This document shows positions 53,195 through 62,774 of a DNA stretch of 64,000 nucleotides, piece by piece. The stretch is from Vallitalea maricola (GTDB taxonomy: Bacteria; Bacillota; Clostridia; Lachnospirales; Vallitaleaceae), in contig NZ_BTPU01000050.1 in NCBI RefSeq assembly GCF_036985595.1, positions 33,061 through 97,060 on the forward strand. The letters run 5' to 3'. Below the pieces are notes generated by a model. That model was given only the letters and a program-made list of their open reading frames with translations, had not been told where the DNA came from and made no database searches. Made by a program: the position numbers and the translations under genes. How positions within the stretch are numbered: the stretch's first letter is position 1; each line of letters begins with the position of its first letter.

Positions 53195-53223
53195 TTGACA
53201 TTTAATATCAAAATGTGTATAAT
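53195..53223 (+). promoter_or_regulatory. Consensus SigA promoter of the lanthipeptide cluster
   Basis: TTGACA (53195-53200), a 17-nt spacer and TATAAT (53218-53223). The ~100-nt leader contains a small hairpin TCCTTA/TAAGGA (53286-53299) before the lanA RBS aaaggagg. The rest of the 346-bp gap from 52982 is AT-rich and holds nothing else I recognise. Confidence 0.8.
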
Positions 53224-53327
53224 AATTGTGCATGCATTTTCAAGGAATAATTTACAAGTGAGTACATAATCTCATTAATCTTGTGTCCTTATGTAAGGAA
53301 ATTTACAAATGAAAGGAGGATTTGACA

Positions 53328-53519
53328 ATGGCTAAAAATCCATTCGATTTAGAAGTTAAAGTTGATAAAATTAATGGTGCAGAATTAGACGGGCTTTATA
53401 CGTCTTCTTGTTACACATCATCTTGTTATACATCTAGTTGCTATACATCATCTTGTTATTCATCTGACTGCTATACTGGTCAAAATATGTGTGGATACAC
53501 TCATACTTCAAGTTGTTAA
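53328..53519 (+). CDS. lanA: Class I lanthipeptide precursor with tandem YTSSC core
   Basis: This 63-residue peptide has a short leader with 'FDLEV' (residues 6-10), the LanB-binding FNLD-type box of class I leaders. The core starts near residue 24: five 5-residue units, four of them YTSSC and the fifth YSSDC, encoded by 15-bp repeats (53397-53471). The tail then adds two more Cys ('MCGYTHTSSC'). In all there are 7 Cys and about 19 Ser/Thr. Units differ at silent positions, so the peptide repeat is older than a recent slippage event. I start at ATG 53328 (aaaggagg upstream); a TTG at 53322 is in frame but less likely. LanB, LanT and LanC follow directly. No leader cleavage motif such as GG or PR-type is clear. 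Confidence 0.85.
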   Translation: MAKNPFDLEVKVDKINGAELDGLYTSSCYTSSCYTSSCYTSSCYSSDCYTGQNMCGYTHTSSC

Positions 53520-53540
53520 TGTATAGAGGAAAGTAATATT

Positions 53541-53579
53541 AAACATCAAAAAACATCTTAATGATGTTTTTTGATGTTT
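53541..53579 (+). terminator. Perfect 17-bp stem-loop between lanA and lanB
   Basis: The arms 53541-53557 and 53563-53579 are perfectly complementary around TTAAT. The stem is A/T-rich with internal T6 but no T-run after it, so partial termination or mRNA stabilisation of lanA is likely. It sits 24 nt before the lanB ATG. Confidence 0.75.
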
Positions 53580-53602
53580 ATATGGAATGAAAGGAGAAAA
53601 TA

Positions 53603-56600
53603 ATGAATACTCAGAGTATATTCAGATGTCTTGATTTTTTTATATTGCGAACGCCTATACTATCTACAAATATATTTGAAAATAAGTTAACATCCTTTAA
53701 TGCACCTATTTTAGATGAATTATGGGAATTTACACAAGATCCCTTGATCAGAGAAGCAATTGCTGTTTCGAGTATATCACTTCTGGATGCTCTAACTAAC
53801 CTTTCACCAGATAGTCCATCCCGTAAAAGAGAACAAGCTGCCAGAGCTTTTTTACGTTATTTAATCAGAATGTCTACTAGACCAACACCTTTTGGTTTAT
53901 TTTCTGGAGTGACGTATGGAGAGTACGGAGATTATTATAAAGTTGCATTAAGGAGTACTGAGTATCATGAGAAGCGTACTCGTCCTGATATGGACTGGTT
54001 ATTCAAGATAATAGCACAAATGGAGAATGACCCTAACATAATTAAGCAGTTAATACTAATGACAAATACTATGGCTTATGAAGTGGGTGATAGAACATAC
54101 CTTCCATACTTAACGAATTTAGGTCAAGCTAAGGGGAGAGGCAATGAAATGGAACGTACATCAGTACGGACTACAAGTGCTGTCAAACAAGTACTGAACT
54201 TAGCAAAGATACCTTTGACCTATGAAGAATTAATTTCAAAGATAAATGTTGAATATCCAGATACGCCACTCGAGCAAATAAACCAATTTGTTTACCAGTT
54301 ATTTAAACAAGAGCTGTTAATTTCCAATTTACGTCCACCCCTAATAGAGGCAAATCCAATAAATTATTTATTACAACGAATAGAGGATATAAAAGGGATA
54401 GAAAAATTGAAAACTCAGTTACAAGAAATATCTTTCATGATAGATATGTATGACAGAACTCTATTAGGACAAGGTGAAGAATTATATCGAAACATAATTA
54501 AGAAGATGAAAAAAATAGCTGAAAGTAAAAATTACCTGCAAGTTGACCTTAAGGTTCAAACTGATGGAGTTGTTTTACCTCATTCAGTCAAGGGAGAAGT
54601 GGAAAAAGCAGCAGAAGTACTATGGAAAATCAGTAATAATGAATATGGATTATCACACTTCTCAGAATACAGAAATGATTTCATAAAAAAATATGGGTCG
54701 TCAAGAGAGGTTCCACTATTAGAGTTATTGGATGAAGAGATAGGATTAGGAGCACCAGCTACATATGAATATCCGTCTTCCAAAAGAAGACCAAAAGAAA
54801 ATAGAACAGAATTTCAGCAACGTAAGAAATATTTATTATCACAATGGTTAACTATGACCTTATTAAAAGGAGAACAAGAAATTATTCTAGATGATTATAA
54901 GATAGAAGAATTAGCAGGTGAAGAGGTTGACAGCTACTATGCTCCTCGCTCTTTTGAACTCTTCTTTTCATTGGTTGCTGATTCAAAAGAAGCTGTAGAA
55001 GCGGGAGATTATACTCTTATAAGTGGAGCGACAGCACTTTCCTATGGTGCAGGAAGGTCAATTGGGCGATTCACCGACATTATGGGTTCTGAGTTTCAAG
55101 ATTATCTTAAAAATGTTGGAAAATCAGAAGAACAGATGTGTTCAGATGGAATATTAGCTGAATTGGTTTACTTACCCATAGATGGCAGAGCAGCTAATGT
55201 AGTATTAACCTATGATAATCGTAATTACGAGATTCTTATGGGAACAACATCTTCTAAGAAATCAGAGAATATTATCCCGTTATCAGATTTGGTAGTTGGT
55301 ATAGATAAGAGAGGATTTTATCTTCGCTCATTGAAGCTTGATAAAGAAGTTATAGCTGTAGTTAATCATATGTTCAATGGATCTAATTCACCTAATGTCT
55401 ATAGGTTCCTTAGAGAATTGGCTATGGAGAGGCAGAGGAATATTGAAAATTTCCATTGGGGAGAATTTAACTCGTTGCCATTTTTACCTCGTATAAAATA
55501 TGGACGTTGTATTTTATCCCCTGCTAGATGGATTCTCAATAAAGAGACGTTCCCTATTGAAGAAAATATGAATAAAAAAGAGTGGATAGAGAAATTTAAT
55601 ACATATAAAAAAGAGTGGCGACTTCCAAGGTATGTCTATTTGACTCAAACAGATAATAGGTTATTGTTGGATTTGAATGAGAATGAACATATTGACGAAA
55701 TACGGAGGGAATTCGGTAAGCTAAATTTTGGGCAAGGAATTATTCTAACGGAATTGGGCCATGAATTAGGGGAATTGCCTAAAAATCATAAGGGTAGATA
55801 TTATACTGAATTTGTATTTCCAATTATAAAAAGTCCAACAGTAAAAAATAGAGAATCCATACCTAAAAGGCAGTATAAGCCAATTAACCCTGTTGAACGT
55901 TTTAGGCTTCCAGGAAGTGAGTGGATGTATGTTAAATGGTATGGAGCCTGCAATCGTATAGAGGAATTTTTGGGAGGACAGTTAAGAGAATTCTGTTATA
56001 AGGCAGAGCAGAATGGTTGGATTGAGTCAAGTTTCTTCATGAGATATGCTGATCCTGCTGGACACGTAAGGTTACGTTTTTTTGGTGAACCTAAGAAATT
56101 ACAAAGTGAGTTATTACCACAGCTCAATAATTTTGCCAAGAATTGTTTGAAGGAAGGTATGCTTTCACGTATGGTTATTGATACATATGACCCTGAAATT
56201 GAACGATATGGTGGTCAGGAATTAATAAACATCGCAGAGCAGTGGTTTTGCATAGACAGCAGAATTGTAATGGATTGGATAAGATTAAATGAACAAGGTC
56301 TTTTACCTATAGAAAAAGATTTATTGGCAGTTATAAGTATCATTGATATCATGGAGCAATTTGGATTAACATTTGAAGAACAACTTGCTTTCTTGGATAA
56401 GATTGTTAACTATAAAGATTATCTTGATTTATTTAGATCAAAGAGGTCTATTTATGTGAAATTAGGGGATGCAAGAGATGGATTTGCAGAGCTTAGGAGA
56501 CATGAAGCAGGACAATTCTTATTACCAGCATTACATGCAAGAAGTAATCCATTGCAATATTATGGAGAACAATTATCAAAGAAAGAACTTAGCGGAGATT

Positions 56601-56746
56601 ATTACGTTAAGCCACTTGATGCATTGCATAGTATAATCCATCTTCATGTAAACAGATTATACGGTATTGATAGAGATGATGAAACAAAAGTACTTACTTT
56701 GGCACGTCATACGTTGCACAATTTAGTATACATTCGCAGGAGGTGA
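53603..56746 (+). CDS. lanB: Lanthipeptide dehydratase LanB (full length)
   Basis: At 1047 residues, it covers both domains of class I dehydratases: the glutamylation domain (about 1-700, starting 'FFILRTPILSTNIF' and including 'ARAFLRYLIRMSTRPTPFGLFSGV') and the SpaB-type elimination domain (about 760-1045, 'GSEWMYVKWYGACNRIEEFLGGQLREFCYKAEQNGWIESSFFMRYADPAGHVRLRFFG'). LanB uses glutamyl-tRNA to activate Ser/Thr and then eliminates glutamate to give Dha/Dhb. The RBS aaaggaga is 6 nt before ATG. Its stop lies inside the RBS of the transporter gene. Confidence 0.95.
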   Translation: MNTQSIFRCLDFFILRTPILSTNIFENKLTSFNAPILDELWEFTQDPLIREAIAVSSISLLDALTNLSPDSPSRKREQAARAFLRYLIRMSTRPTPFGLFSGVTYGEYGDYYKVALRSTEYHEKRTRPDMDWLFKIIAQMENDPNIIKQLILMTNTMAYEVGDRTYLPYLTNLGQAKGRGNEMERTSVRTTSAVKQVLNLAKIPLTYEELISKINVEYPDTPLEQINQFVYQLFKQELLISNLRPPLIEANPINYLLQRIEDIKGIEKLKTQLQEISFMIDMYDRTLLGQGEELYRNIIKKMKKIAESKNYLQVDLKVQTDGVVLPHSVKGEVEKAAEVLWKISNNEYGLSHFSEYRNDFIKKYGSSREVPLLELLDEEIGLGAPATYEYPSSKRRPKENRTEFQQRKKYLLSQWLTMTLLKGEQEIILDDYKIEELAGEEVDSYYAPRSFELFFSLVADSKEAVEAGDYTLISGATALSYGAGRSIGRFTDIMGSEFQDYLKNVGKSEEQMCSDGILAELVYLPIDGRAANVVLTYDNRNYEILMGTTSSKKSENIIPLSDLVVGIDKRGFYLRSLKLDKEVIAVVNHMFNGSNSPNVYRFLRELAMERQRNIENFHWGEFNSLPFLPRIKYGRCILSPARWILNKETFPIEENMNKKEWIEKFNTYKKEWRLPRYVYLTQTDNRLLLDLNENEHIDEIRREFGKLNFGQGIILTELGHELGELPKNHKGRYYTEFVFPIIKSPTVKNRESIPKRQYKPINPVERFRLPGSEWMYVKWYGACNRIEEFLGGQLREFCYKAEQNGWIESSFFMRYADPAGHVRLRFFGEPKKLQSELLPQLNNFAKNCLKEGMLSRMVIDTYDPEIERYGGQELINIAEQWFCIDSRIVMDWIRLNEQGLLPIEKDLLAVISIIDIMEQFGLTFEEQLAFLDKIVNYKDYLDLFRSKRSIYVKLGDARDGFAELRRHEAGQFLLPALHARSNPLQYYGEQLSKKELSGDYYVKPLDALHSIIHLHVNRLYGIDRDDETKVLTLARHTLHNLVYIRRR

Positions 56747-56751
56747 ACATA

Positions 56752-58614
56752 ATGGCGGTAGATAGAGAGGATTCAAGTATAATGTCTATAGCTAACATAT
56801 TAAGGTCGTTTCGGTATTGGCCTCGTATCATGGGATTGTTATGGGCTACAGATGCAAAAAGTTTGATTACAATAATGATTTTAAATCTATTTCATGGTAT
56901 TTCACCAGTTATTGTTTTGATATTGACCAAAGACTTGATTAATTCTATTACTTATTCTTGGACTAATGGGTTTAATGTAATTCTTAAGGCATTTGCCATA
57001 CTAGTTGCATTTACACTTTTAAGCCAGTTATTGAATCTAGTTCAAAGTTATATAGAGAGCTTATTCAAAGTCCTTTTGATGAATAGAATCAATAAGCTCA
57101 TAATGGAAAAATCAGTATCATTATCATTGAAGGATTTTGAGAACTCGGAAGTTCAAGATGCTTTGAAGCTTGCTCAAAATGAAGCAGGTCATCGTCCATA
57201 TCAGATTATGCAGCAGATGATGTCACTTATAAGTGGTATTGTGACACTTATTTCTGCGGCAGGAATGTTGATAATTTTTAGATGGTGGATGGCTTTTATA
57301 TTGCTTATTATACCACTTACATCATTTTACTCTTTTCTTCGTATAGGACAACAAGAGTTTCTAGTACAGTATAATCGTATACCTAAGATGAGAAAGGCAT
57401 GGTATTATTCTTATCTAATGACAAACGATAAGAACTTCAAAGAAGTGAAGCTGTATCAATTAGGGAAATATCTTCAAAGATGTTACAATGGTCTATTCAA
57501 AAGCTTTTATAAAGAAGATAAGAAAATTGCCAAAAAAAGGTTAAGTGCTGGGATTGTATTTCAAGTTATTAACGTTATAGCAAATGTATTAATGATGCTG
57601 GTTGTACTTAGGTCTGCGTTTCTTAGGGAAATAGAAATTGGTACTGTAGTGGCATTGACTCAAACTATAACTATGACACAGAGTAACTCACAAGCACTTA
57701 TATCTGGAATACTTTCCTTATGTCAGCATAACCTTTTTCTGAAACAGCTATTTATATTCTTGGACTTGAAAGTCAGTAAGAATAATAAAGGTAAACGTAC
57801 TGATATTACGGATATTGAAACAATTGAGTTTAAAAATGTATCTTTCATGTATCCAGATACTAATAGATATGCTCTTCATAACGTTAGTTTCAAGTTGAAA
57901 CGGGGAGAAACAATGGCAATCGTTGGACGAAACGGTTCGGGTAAAACTACACTTATGAAGATATTAACTGGGTTATATGATGATTTTAAAGGTGATATAC
58001 TTATTAATGGAATTTCTATTCGTTCATTTAATCAAGAAACATTACGCAATCATATGGCAGTAGTTTGTCAGGACTTTGTCCAGTATGAACTTAATATGAG
58101 GCACAACATAGGATTTGGTAATGTTAATAGACTTGAACGTGATGAAGAATTGTTAGAATCAGCACGAAGAGCTGGAATAGATGATTTAGTAAATCAGTTA
58201 CCACAAGGATTGGATACCCAGATTGGTAGGTTGTTCGATCAGGGCTGTCAATTATCCGGAGGACAATGGCAGCGGGTTGCAATTGCCCGTGCATTTATGC
58301 GTAAGGCTGATTTGTATATACTTGATGAACCAAGTTCCATGTTAGATCCTGAGTCTGAACTCCAAGTTTTTGAGAAATTCAGAGAACTGATTCACCAGCA
58401 TATAGGGATATTCATTTCACATAGATATACCTCAATAAAGTATGCAAATCATATAATTATGATGCATCAAGGAGAAGTTGTTGAACAAGGAAGTCATCTT
58501 GAATTAATGAAAAAAGACGGTATGTATGCTTATCTATATAAAATGCAGCTTTCTGCATATAGTGATAATGATAAGGAGGAAGTACAATATGAAATGGTCT
58601 CAGGTGACAGATGA
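56752..58614 (+). CDS. lanT: Lanthipeptide ABC exporter (LanT, no peptidase domain)
   Basis: At 620 residues, it has a six-helix exporter domain (about 25-320) and an ATPase domain with Walker A 'GRNGSGKTTLMK', signature 'LSGGQWQRVAIARAF' and Walker B 'LYILDEPSSMLDPESE'. It has no N-terminal C39 peptidase, so leader removal needs another protease. Start ATG 56752 follows aggaggtg, which overlaps the lanB stop. It overlaps lanC by 26 nt. Confidence 0.92.
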   Translation: MAVDREDSSIMSIANILRSFRYWPRIMGLLWATDAKSLITIMILNLFHGISPVIVLILTKDLINSITYSWTNGFNVILKAFAILVAFTLLSQLLNLVQSYIESLFKVLLMNRINKLIMEKSVSLSLKDFENSEVQDALKLAQNEAGHRPYQIMQQMMSLISGIVTLISAAGMLIIFRWWMAFILLIIPLTSFYSFLRIGQQEFLVQYNRIPKMRKAWYYSYLMTNDKNFKEVKLYQLGKYLQRCYNGLFKSFYKEDKKIAKKRLSAGIVFQVINVIANVLMMLVVLRSAFLREIEIGTVVALTQTITMTQSNSQALISGILSLCQHNLFLKQLFIFLDLKVSKNNKGKRTDITDIETIEFKNVSFMYPDTNRYALHNVSFKLKRGETMAIVGRNGSGKTTLMKILTGLYDDFKGDILINGISIRSFNQETLRNHMAVVCQDFVQYELNMRHNIGFGNVNRLERDEELLESARRAGIDDLVNQLPQGLDTQIGRLFDQGCQLSGGQWQRVAIARAFMRKADLYILDEPSSMLDPESELQVFEKFRELIHQHIGIFISHRYTSIKYANHIIMMHQGEVVEQGSHLELMKKDGMYAYLYKMQLSAYSDNDKEEVQYEMVSGDR

Positions 58615-59926
58615 AGAAATTCGTAATAAGATACAACAGATTGTAGATGAAGGAGCACATAGATTAGTTAATCCAGAGCAGATTCAAAAGGATATGCTTG
58701 AATTAATAAAGATACGTAAAGAATCTGGAATGGATTATATACCTTGGTCACCTATTGATTTAGCTAGAGGGTATAGTGGTTTTTGTGTCATGTTTGGAGC
58801 TTTGGATAAAGCTAATCCTCAAGGGGGATGGGATAGTATTGGACATTCCTACTTACAAAAGATACAGAGAGTAATCATGAAAGAGGGTATTAGAGAATTT
58901 AGTCTTTGGACTGGTCTTGCTGGTATAATAATAGCAGCAAGAGCATTATCACGAGATGGGACTAGATATGATAACTTCATTAAAGAATTGAATTCATTTT
59001 TCATCAAGTCATTTCCTAGTATGATGCAGTATATGGAATCAAAATTAGAGCAAGGTATTTCTCTAAAAGAGTTTGATGTTATTCAAGGGTTGAGTGGTAT
59101 TGGGCGTTATGTGCTCTGTTTCATTGAGGAACAGGATATGAGACTGGCAATGGAACAGATTATTACATATCTAATTAAGTTATGTGAAGATAAAGAATAT
59201 AAAGGAGCAGTTGTACCTGGCTGGTATGTATCTCCTGATAGATATGCTGGCTATGAGAGTGAAGAATATCCTAATGGTCACTTCAACTGTGGAATGTCTC
59301 ATGGTATACCTGGTGTTCTTGCTTTGATGTCTATAGCCTTGATGAAAGGAGTAGAAGTATCAGGTCAACGTGAAGCTATACATAAGATTGCTCAGTGGAT
59401 TATGAAGTGGAAAGTGAATGATGAATTTGGACCATTATGGCCAGCTAGAATTTCATGGGAAGAGAATCTGGAAGGAATATCCAAAAATGTTGTTCCACGA
59501 GAAGCTTGGTGCTATGGAGGTCCTGGAGTTGCACGTGCACTTTGGTTAAGCGGCATAGCTGTTAACAATGAAGAATGGAAGAGTGTGGCACTAGAAACAT
59601 TTAGAGGAACAGCTATGAGACCAGAGACAAAATGGAATATAGAATCGGATACATTTTGTCATGGGAGAGCAGGATTACTTCAAATGGTACAGAGGATGTA
59701 TTCCGAAAGCGGAGATGAACTTATAGGAGAACTGCGAAATAAGTTATTAGAGCAAGTACTGGATTTATGGAATCCAGAAAAGCTTTATGGATACCAGGAA
59801 AAAGAATCTTCAGATAAGCAGAATATAGCTGGATTACTAGATGGAGCAGCAGGAGTATTTACCGTACTAATAGGATTGATACAAGAACAAGATACAGATT
59901 GGGATTTAATATTTTTGATTAGTTGA
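58589..59926 (+). CDS. lanC: Lanthipeptide cyclase LanC
   Basis: It adds Cys thiols to Dha/Dhb to form (methyl)lanthionine. At 445 residues it shows the zinc ligands in 'AWCYGGPGVARALW' and 'TFCHGRAGLLQM' and the active-site His in 'GMSHGIPGVLALM'. The repeated GxxG helices of the (alpha/alpha)6 barrel are visible ('IQGLSGIGRYVL', 'LWTGLAGIII'). I start at ATG 58589 (aaggagga upstream), inside the end of lanT; the ATG at 58526 is deep in lanT without an RBS. It closes the operon, followed by a strong terminator. No LanP, LanFEG immunity or LanRK genes follow. Confidence 0.94.
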   Translation: MKWSQVTDEEIRNKIQQIVDEGAHRLVNPEQIQKDMLELIKIRKESGMDYIPWSPIDLARGYSGFCVMFGALDKANPQGGWDSIGHSYLQKIQRVIMKEGIREFSLWTGLAGIIIAARALSRDGTRYDNFIKELNSFFIKSFPSMMQYMESKLEQGISLKEFDVIQGLSGIGRYVLCFIEEQDMRLAMEQIITYLIKLCEDKEYKGAVVPGWYVSPDRYAGYESEEYPNGHFNCGMSHGIPGVLALMSIALMKGVEVSGQREAIHKIAQWIMKWKVNDEFGPLWPARISWEENLEGISKNVVPREAWCYGGPGVARALWLSGIAVNNEEWKSVALETFRGTAMRPETKWNIESDTFCHGRAGLLQMVQRMYSESGDELIGELRNKLLEQVLDLWNPEKLYGYQEKESSDKQNIAGLLDGAAGVFTVLIGLIQEQDTDWDLIFLIS

Positions 59927-59945
59927 TAAGTTCCCTAAGAAAAAC

Positions 59946-59966
59946 GAGGCATAGCCTCTTTTTTTT
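59946..59966 (+). terminator. Terminator of the lanthipeptide operon
   Basis: GAGGC-ATA-GCCTC followed by T8, 20 nt after the lanC stop. Confidence 0.92.
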
Positions 59967-59976
59967 ATACCATAAT

Positions 59977-60003
59977 TTTACATTTATTTAACAACTATAT
60001 AAT
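59977..60003 (+). promoter_or_regulatory. Possible PhoP box and -10 before the alkaline phosphatase
   Basis: TTTACA (59977-59982) and TTAACA (59988-59993) are direct repeats with a 5-nt gap, as in Bacillus PhoP boxes. TATAAT follows at 59998-60003. In such AT-rich DNA this could arise by chance. Confidence 0.4.
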
Positions 60004-60062
60004 AATAACTTTATACTGATAAGTTACATTTATATAGTAAATAAACCAAGGAGGCAGAATAA

Positions 60063-61538
60063 ATGAAAAAAAGAATTATTGGTATTGCTTTAATGACTAT
60101 GATGATATTATCATTATCCCTACAATCAAATGACATATTTAAAACAGTGAATAGAACTGTTTTAGCAAACACAAGCGTGAAAACACCAAAGTACATATTT
60201 TATTTTATAGGAGATGGAATGGGTACTTCTCAAAGACAGATATCAGAATACTATCTACAAGAGATATCAGGAGATAAGGATAGAAAACTTGTGATGAATA
60301 CATTTCCTCATTCAGCCATAAACACAACACATTCCCTTAATACATTAATAACTGATTCAGCAGCTGCAGGTACAGCCCTTGCTACTGGTCATAAAACAAA
60401 TAACGGCGTAATATCAAAAGATACCGAGGGGAATAATTTAAAAACTCTTATAGAGAGTGCAGAAGAAAAAGGTATGGCAACTGGATTAGTTTCAACAACA
60501 CGTATAACTCATGCAACACCTGCTGTTTTTGCATCACATAATGAGAGCAGAGGCAATGAAAATGATATAGCAGTTGATTATTTGGATAGTGGAGTTGATT
60601 ATATTGTTGGTGGTGGATTAAGACATTTCTTACCGATGGACTTTACAGATAATCAAACAGATGCATTTGGAGGAAAAATATATTCAAAACGTAAAGATGA
60701 CAAAAATGTACTAGCAGAATTCAGAAACCAAGGATACAAAGTAAGATACGGACTAAAAGGAGTAGAAGAGTTTAGGAATGACGTATTAGAAAAAGGCGAT
60801 AAATACCTTAATCTATTCACAGCTTCACATTTACCATACACAATAGATGATGATAATAATGATAAATATGATGTACCAACATTAGCAGAGATAACTAGCA
60901 AAGGTATAGACTTATTATCAAAAGATGATGATGGATTCTTCTTTATGATTGAAGGTGGACGTATTGACCATGCATGTCATCCAAATGACCCATCAGGAAC
61001 TATAATGGATACACTTGCTTTTGATAAAGCAGTAGAGGAAGCATATGAATTCTATAAAAAACATCCACAAGATACGTTGATTATTGTTGTTGGCGACCAT
61101 GAGACAGGTGGTCTTGGAATGGGTGTTAATACTGATTATTTCTTGAATCTTCAAGAGCTGGAAAAAGCAACAATGTCAATAGAAGAATTTCAAGGCAGTT
61201 ATACTGGTGATAGAAGAGAATATTACAAAATGATTGGTGAAAAATTTGGATTAACTGACTTATCAGATGAAGAAAAAGCTATTATTGATAAAGGAATGGA
61301 CATGGTAGACAAAGGGATTATTGATTCCGGAAATGCTTATAAATACGATGAAGCAGCAATGGCAGTAACCCATGTATTATCAGAGCGAGCTGGTATTTAT
61401 TGGACATCTTATGCACATACAGCAACTCAAATACCTATGTCAGCTATTGGTGTGGGAGCAGAAAATTATAATGGTTTTATGGATAATACAACTATAGCTG
61501 AAATAACTGCTGAAATAGCAGGATTAAAATTAAATTAA
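60063..61538 (+). CDS. phoA: Secreted alkaline phosphatase
   Basis: At 491 residues, it has an N-terminal signal peptide ('RIIGIALMTMMILSLSLQS') and the PhoA core: metal site 'FYFIGDGMGTSQRQ', nucleophile Ser in 'ITDSAAAGTALATGHKTNNGVI', 'MIEGGRIDHACHPND', 'VVGDHETGGLGM' and the final metal His in 'SYAHTATQIPMSAIG'. It frees phosphate from organic esters outside the cell. The RBS is aaggaggc. A possible PhoP box upstream suggests phosphate control. Confidence 0.94.
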   Translation: MKKRIIGIALMTMMILSLSLQSNDIFKTVNRTVLANTSVKTPKYIFYFIGDGMGTSQRQISEYYLQEISGDKDRKLVMNTFPHSAINTTHSLNTLITDSAAAGTALATGHKTNNGVISKDTEGNNLKTLIESAEEKGMATGLVSTTRITHATPAVFASHNESRGNENDIAVDYLDSGVDYIVGGGLRHFLPMDFTDNQTDAFGGKIYSKRKDDKNVLAEFRNQGYKVRYGLKGVEEFRNDVLEKGDKYLNLFTASHLPYTIDDDNNDKYDVPTLAEITSKGIDLLSKDDDGFFFMIEGGRIDHACHPNDPSGTIMDTLAFDKAVEEAYEFYKKHPQDTLIIVVGDHETGGLGMGVNTDYFLNLQELEKATMSIEEFQGSYTGDRREYYKMIGEKFGLTDLSDEEKAIIDKGMDMVDKGIIDSGNAYKYDEAAMAVTHVLSERAGIYWTSYAHTATQIPMSAIGVGAENYNGFMDNTTIAEITAEIAGLKLN

Positions 61539-61643
61539 CCTACTACACATATTTCTAACATTAAGGGGCTGAATAATGACAAGAGCATTATTAACAGTTC
61601 CTTAATTTATATAGTTTCAAAGAGACATAGAGGAGATCTAATA

Positions 61644-62774
61644 ATGAATAAAAAAATAAGAGTATCATTTATATACGGTATATTATGCATAATTATATTT
61701 CTGCTTTTCATACAATCCAATAAATCCTCAGATAAGTATAATAAGAATGTCAGAGAAATAAAAGCCAAAGTTATTGAAGTAGATGATAGTAATGTTGTAA
61801 AAGCAGGTGTTTCAGCCATTGGATTTCAAGAATTGAAAGTTATAGCGGTTAATAGTAATTATAAAGGTGAGAACATAAATGTAGAAAATCAGCTTGTAGG
61901 TAAACTGGATTATGATAACTATTATAAGATTGGTGACATAATTATTATCGCAGTCAAGACAGAAAATGATAAAATCATTGATGCAAAAGCTGTGGACTTG
62001 TATAGACAGAACTATTTGGGATTAATTTTTTTTGTATTTGTTATTTTACTAGTTATATATGCTAGAAGCATTGGAGTGAAAGCATTACTTTCATTTATAT
62101 GTACTATGTTCATATTATGGAAATTCTTGATACCTAACTTATTACAAGGGAAAAATCCACTGATAATAGCCTTTGTAACTCTATTCGCTTTATCTGCCAT
62201 CATATTATTCACAGTAGCAGGATTCAATAAAAAAGGTATATCAGCATTCTTAGGTACTTTATCAGGTTTGTTAATAACTTTAGTATTGACTATGGTAGTT
62301 GGGGATAAATTAGGATTAATGGGAATGACATCTCCATATGCAGAAACAATTGTATTCAGCGGATATTTTGATCTAAATATGAAGTATATTTTTTATGTAG
62401 CCATTATAATAGGGTCTTCAGGAGCTGCAATGGATATAGCAATGGATGTATCTTCAGCTTGCCAAGAGATTAAAAACAAAAAAGAGAATATTACCCAAAG
62501 AGAACTTATAAAATCAGGATTCAATGTAGGTAGAGACGTAATAGGTACAATGACAACCACATTACTTCTTGCATATTCTGGGGGTTACCTAACATTACTG
62601 ATGCTATTTCAGATAAGGGATTCAAGCTTTACAAGAATCATAAACATGAAAATAATATCAGCAGAAATAATGAGAACACTGATTGGCAGTATTGGTCTAG
62701 TAATAGTGGCACCAATAACAGCAATAATAGCAGGTATTTTAATGGGAACAAAGGTAATAAAAAAACTAGACTAA
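61644..62774 (+). CDS. YibE/F-like membrane protein
   Basis: At 376 residues, it has an N-terminal helix (10-28), a small soluble beta domain (30-120) and about seven further membrane helices. The family motif appears in 'AIIIGSSGAAMDIAMDVSSACQEI' and 'RDVIGTMTTTLLLAYSGGYLTLLMLF'. The function of YibE/F proteins is not known. It has a gaggag RBS. Its stop codon lies inside the first arm of the following hairpin. Confidence 0.88.
   Translation: MNKKIRVSFIYGILCIIIFLLFIQSNKSSDKYNKNVREIKAKVIEVDDSNVVKAGVSAIGFQELKVIAVNSNYKGENINVENQLVGKLDYDNYYKIGDIIIIAVKTENDKIIDAKAVDLYRQNYLGLIFFVFVILLVIYARSIGVKALLSFICTMFILWKFLIPNLLQGKNPLIIAFVTLFALSAIILFTVAGFNKKGISAFLGTLSGLLITLVLTMVVGDKLGLMGMTSPYAETIVFSGYFDLNMKYIFYVAIIIGSSGAAMDIAMDVSSACQEIKNKKENITQRELIKSGFNVGRDVIGTMTTTLLLAYSGGYLTLLMLFQIRDSSFTRIINMKIISAEIMRTLIGSIGLVIVAPITAIIAGILMGTKVIKKLD

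Noticed and set aside
53397..53471. A CRISPR-like or satellite repeat
   Set aside because: The 15-bp units lie in frame in a lanthipeptide precursor and have no spacers.
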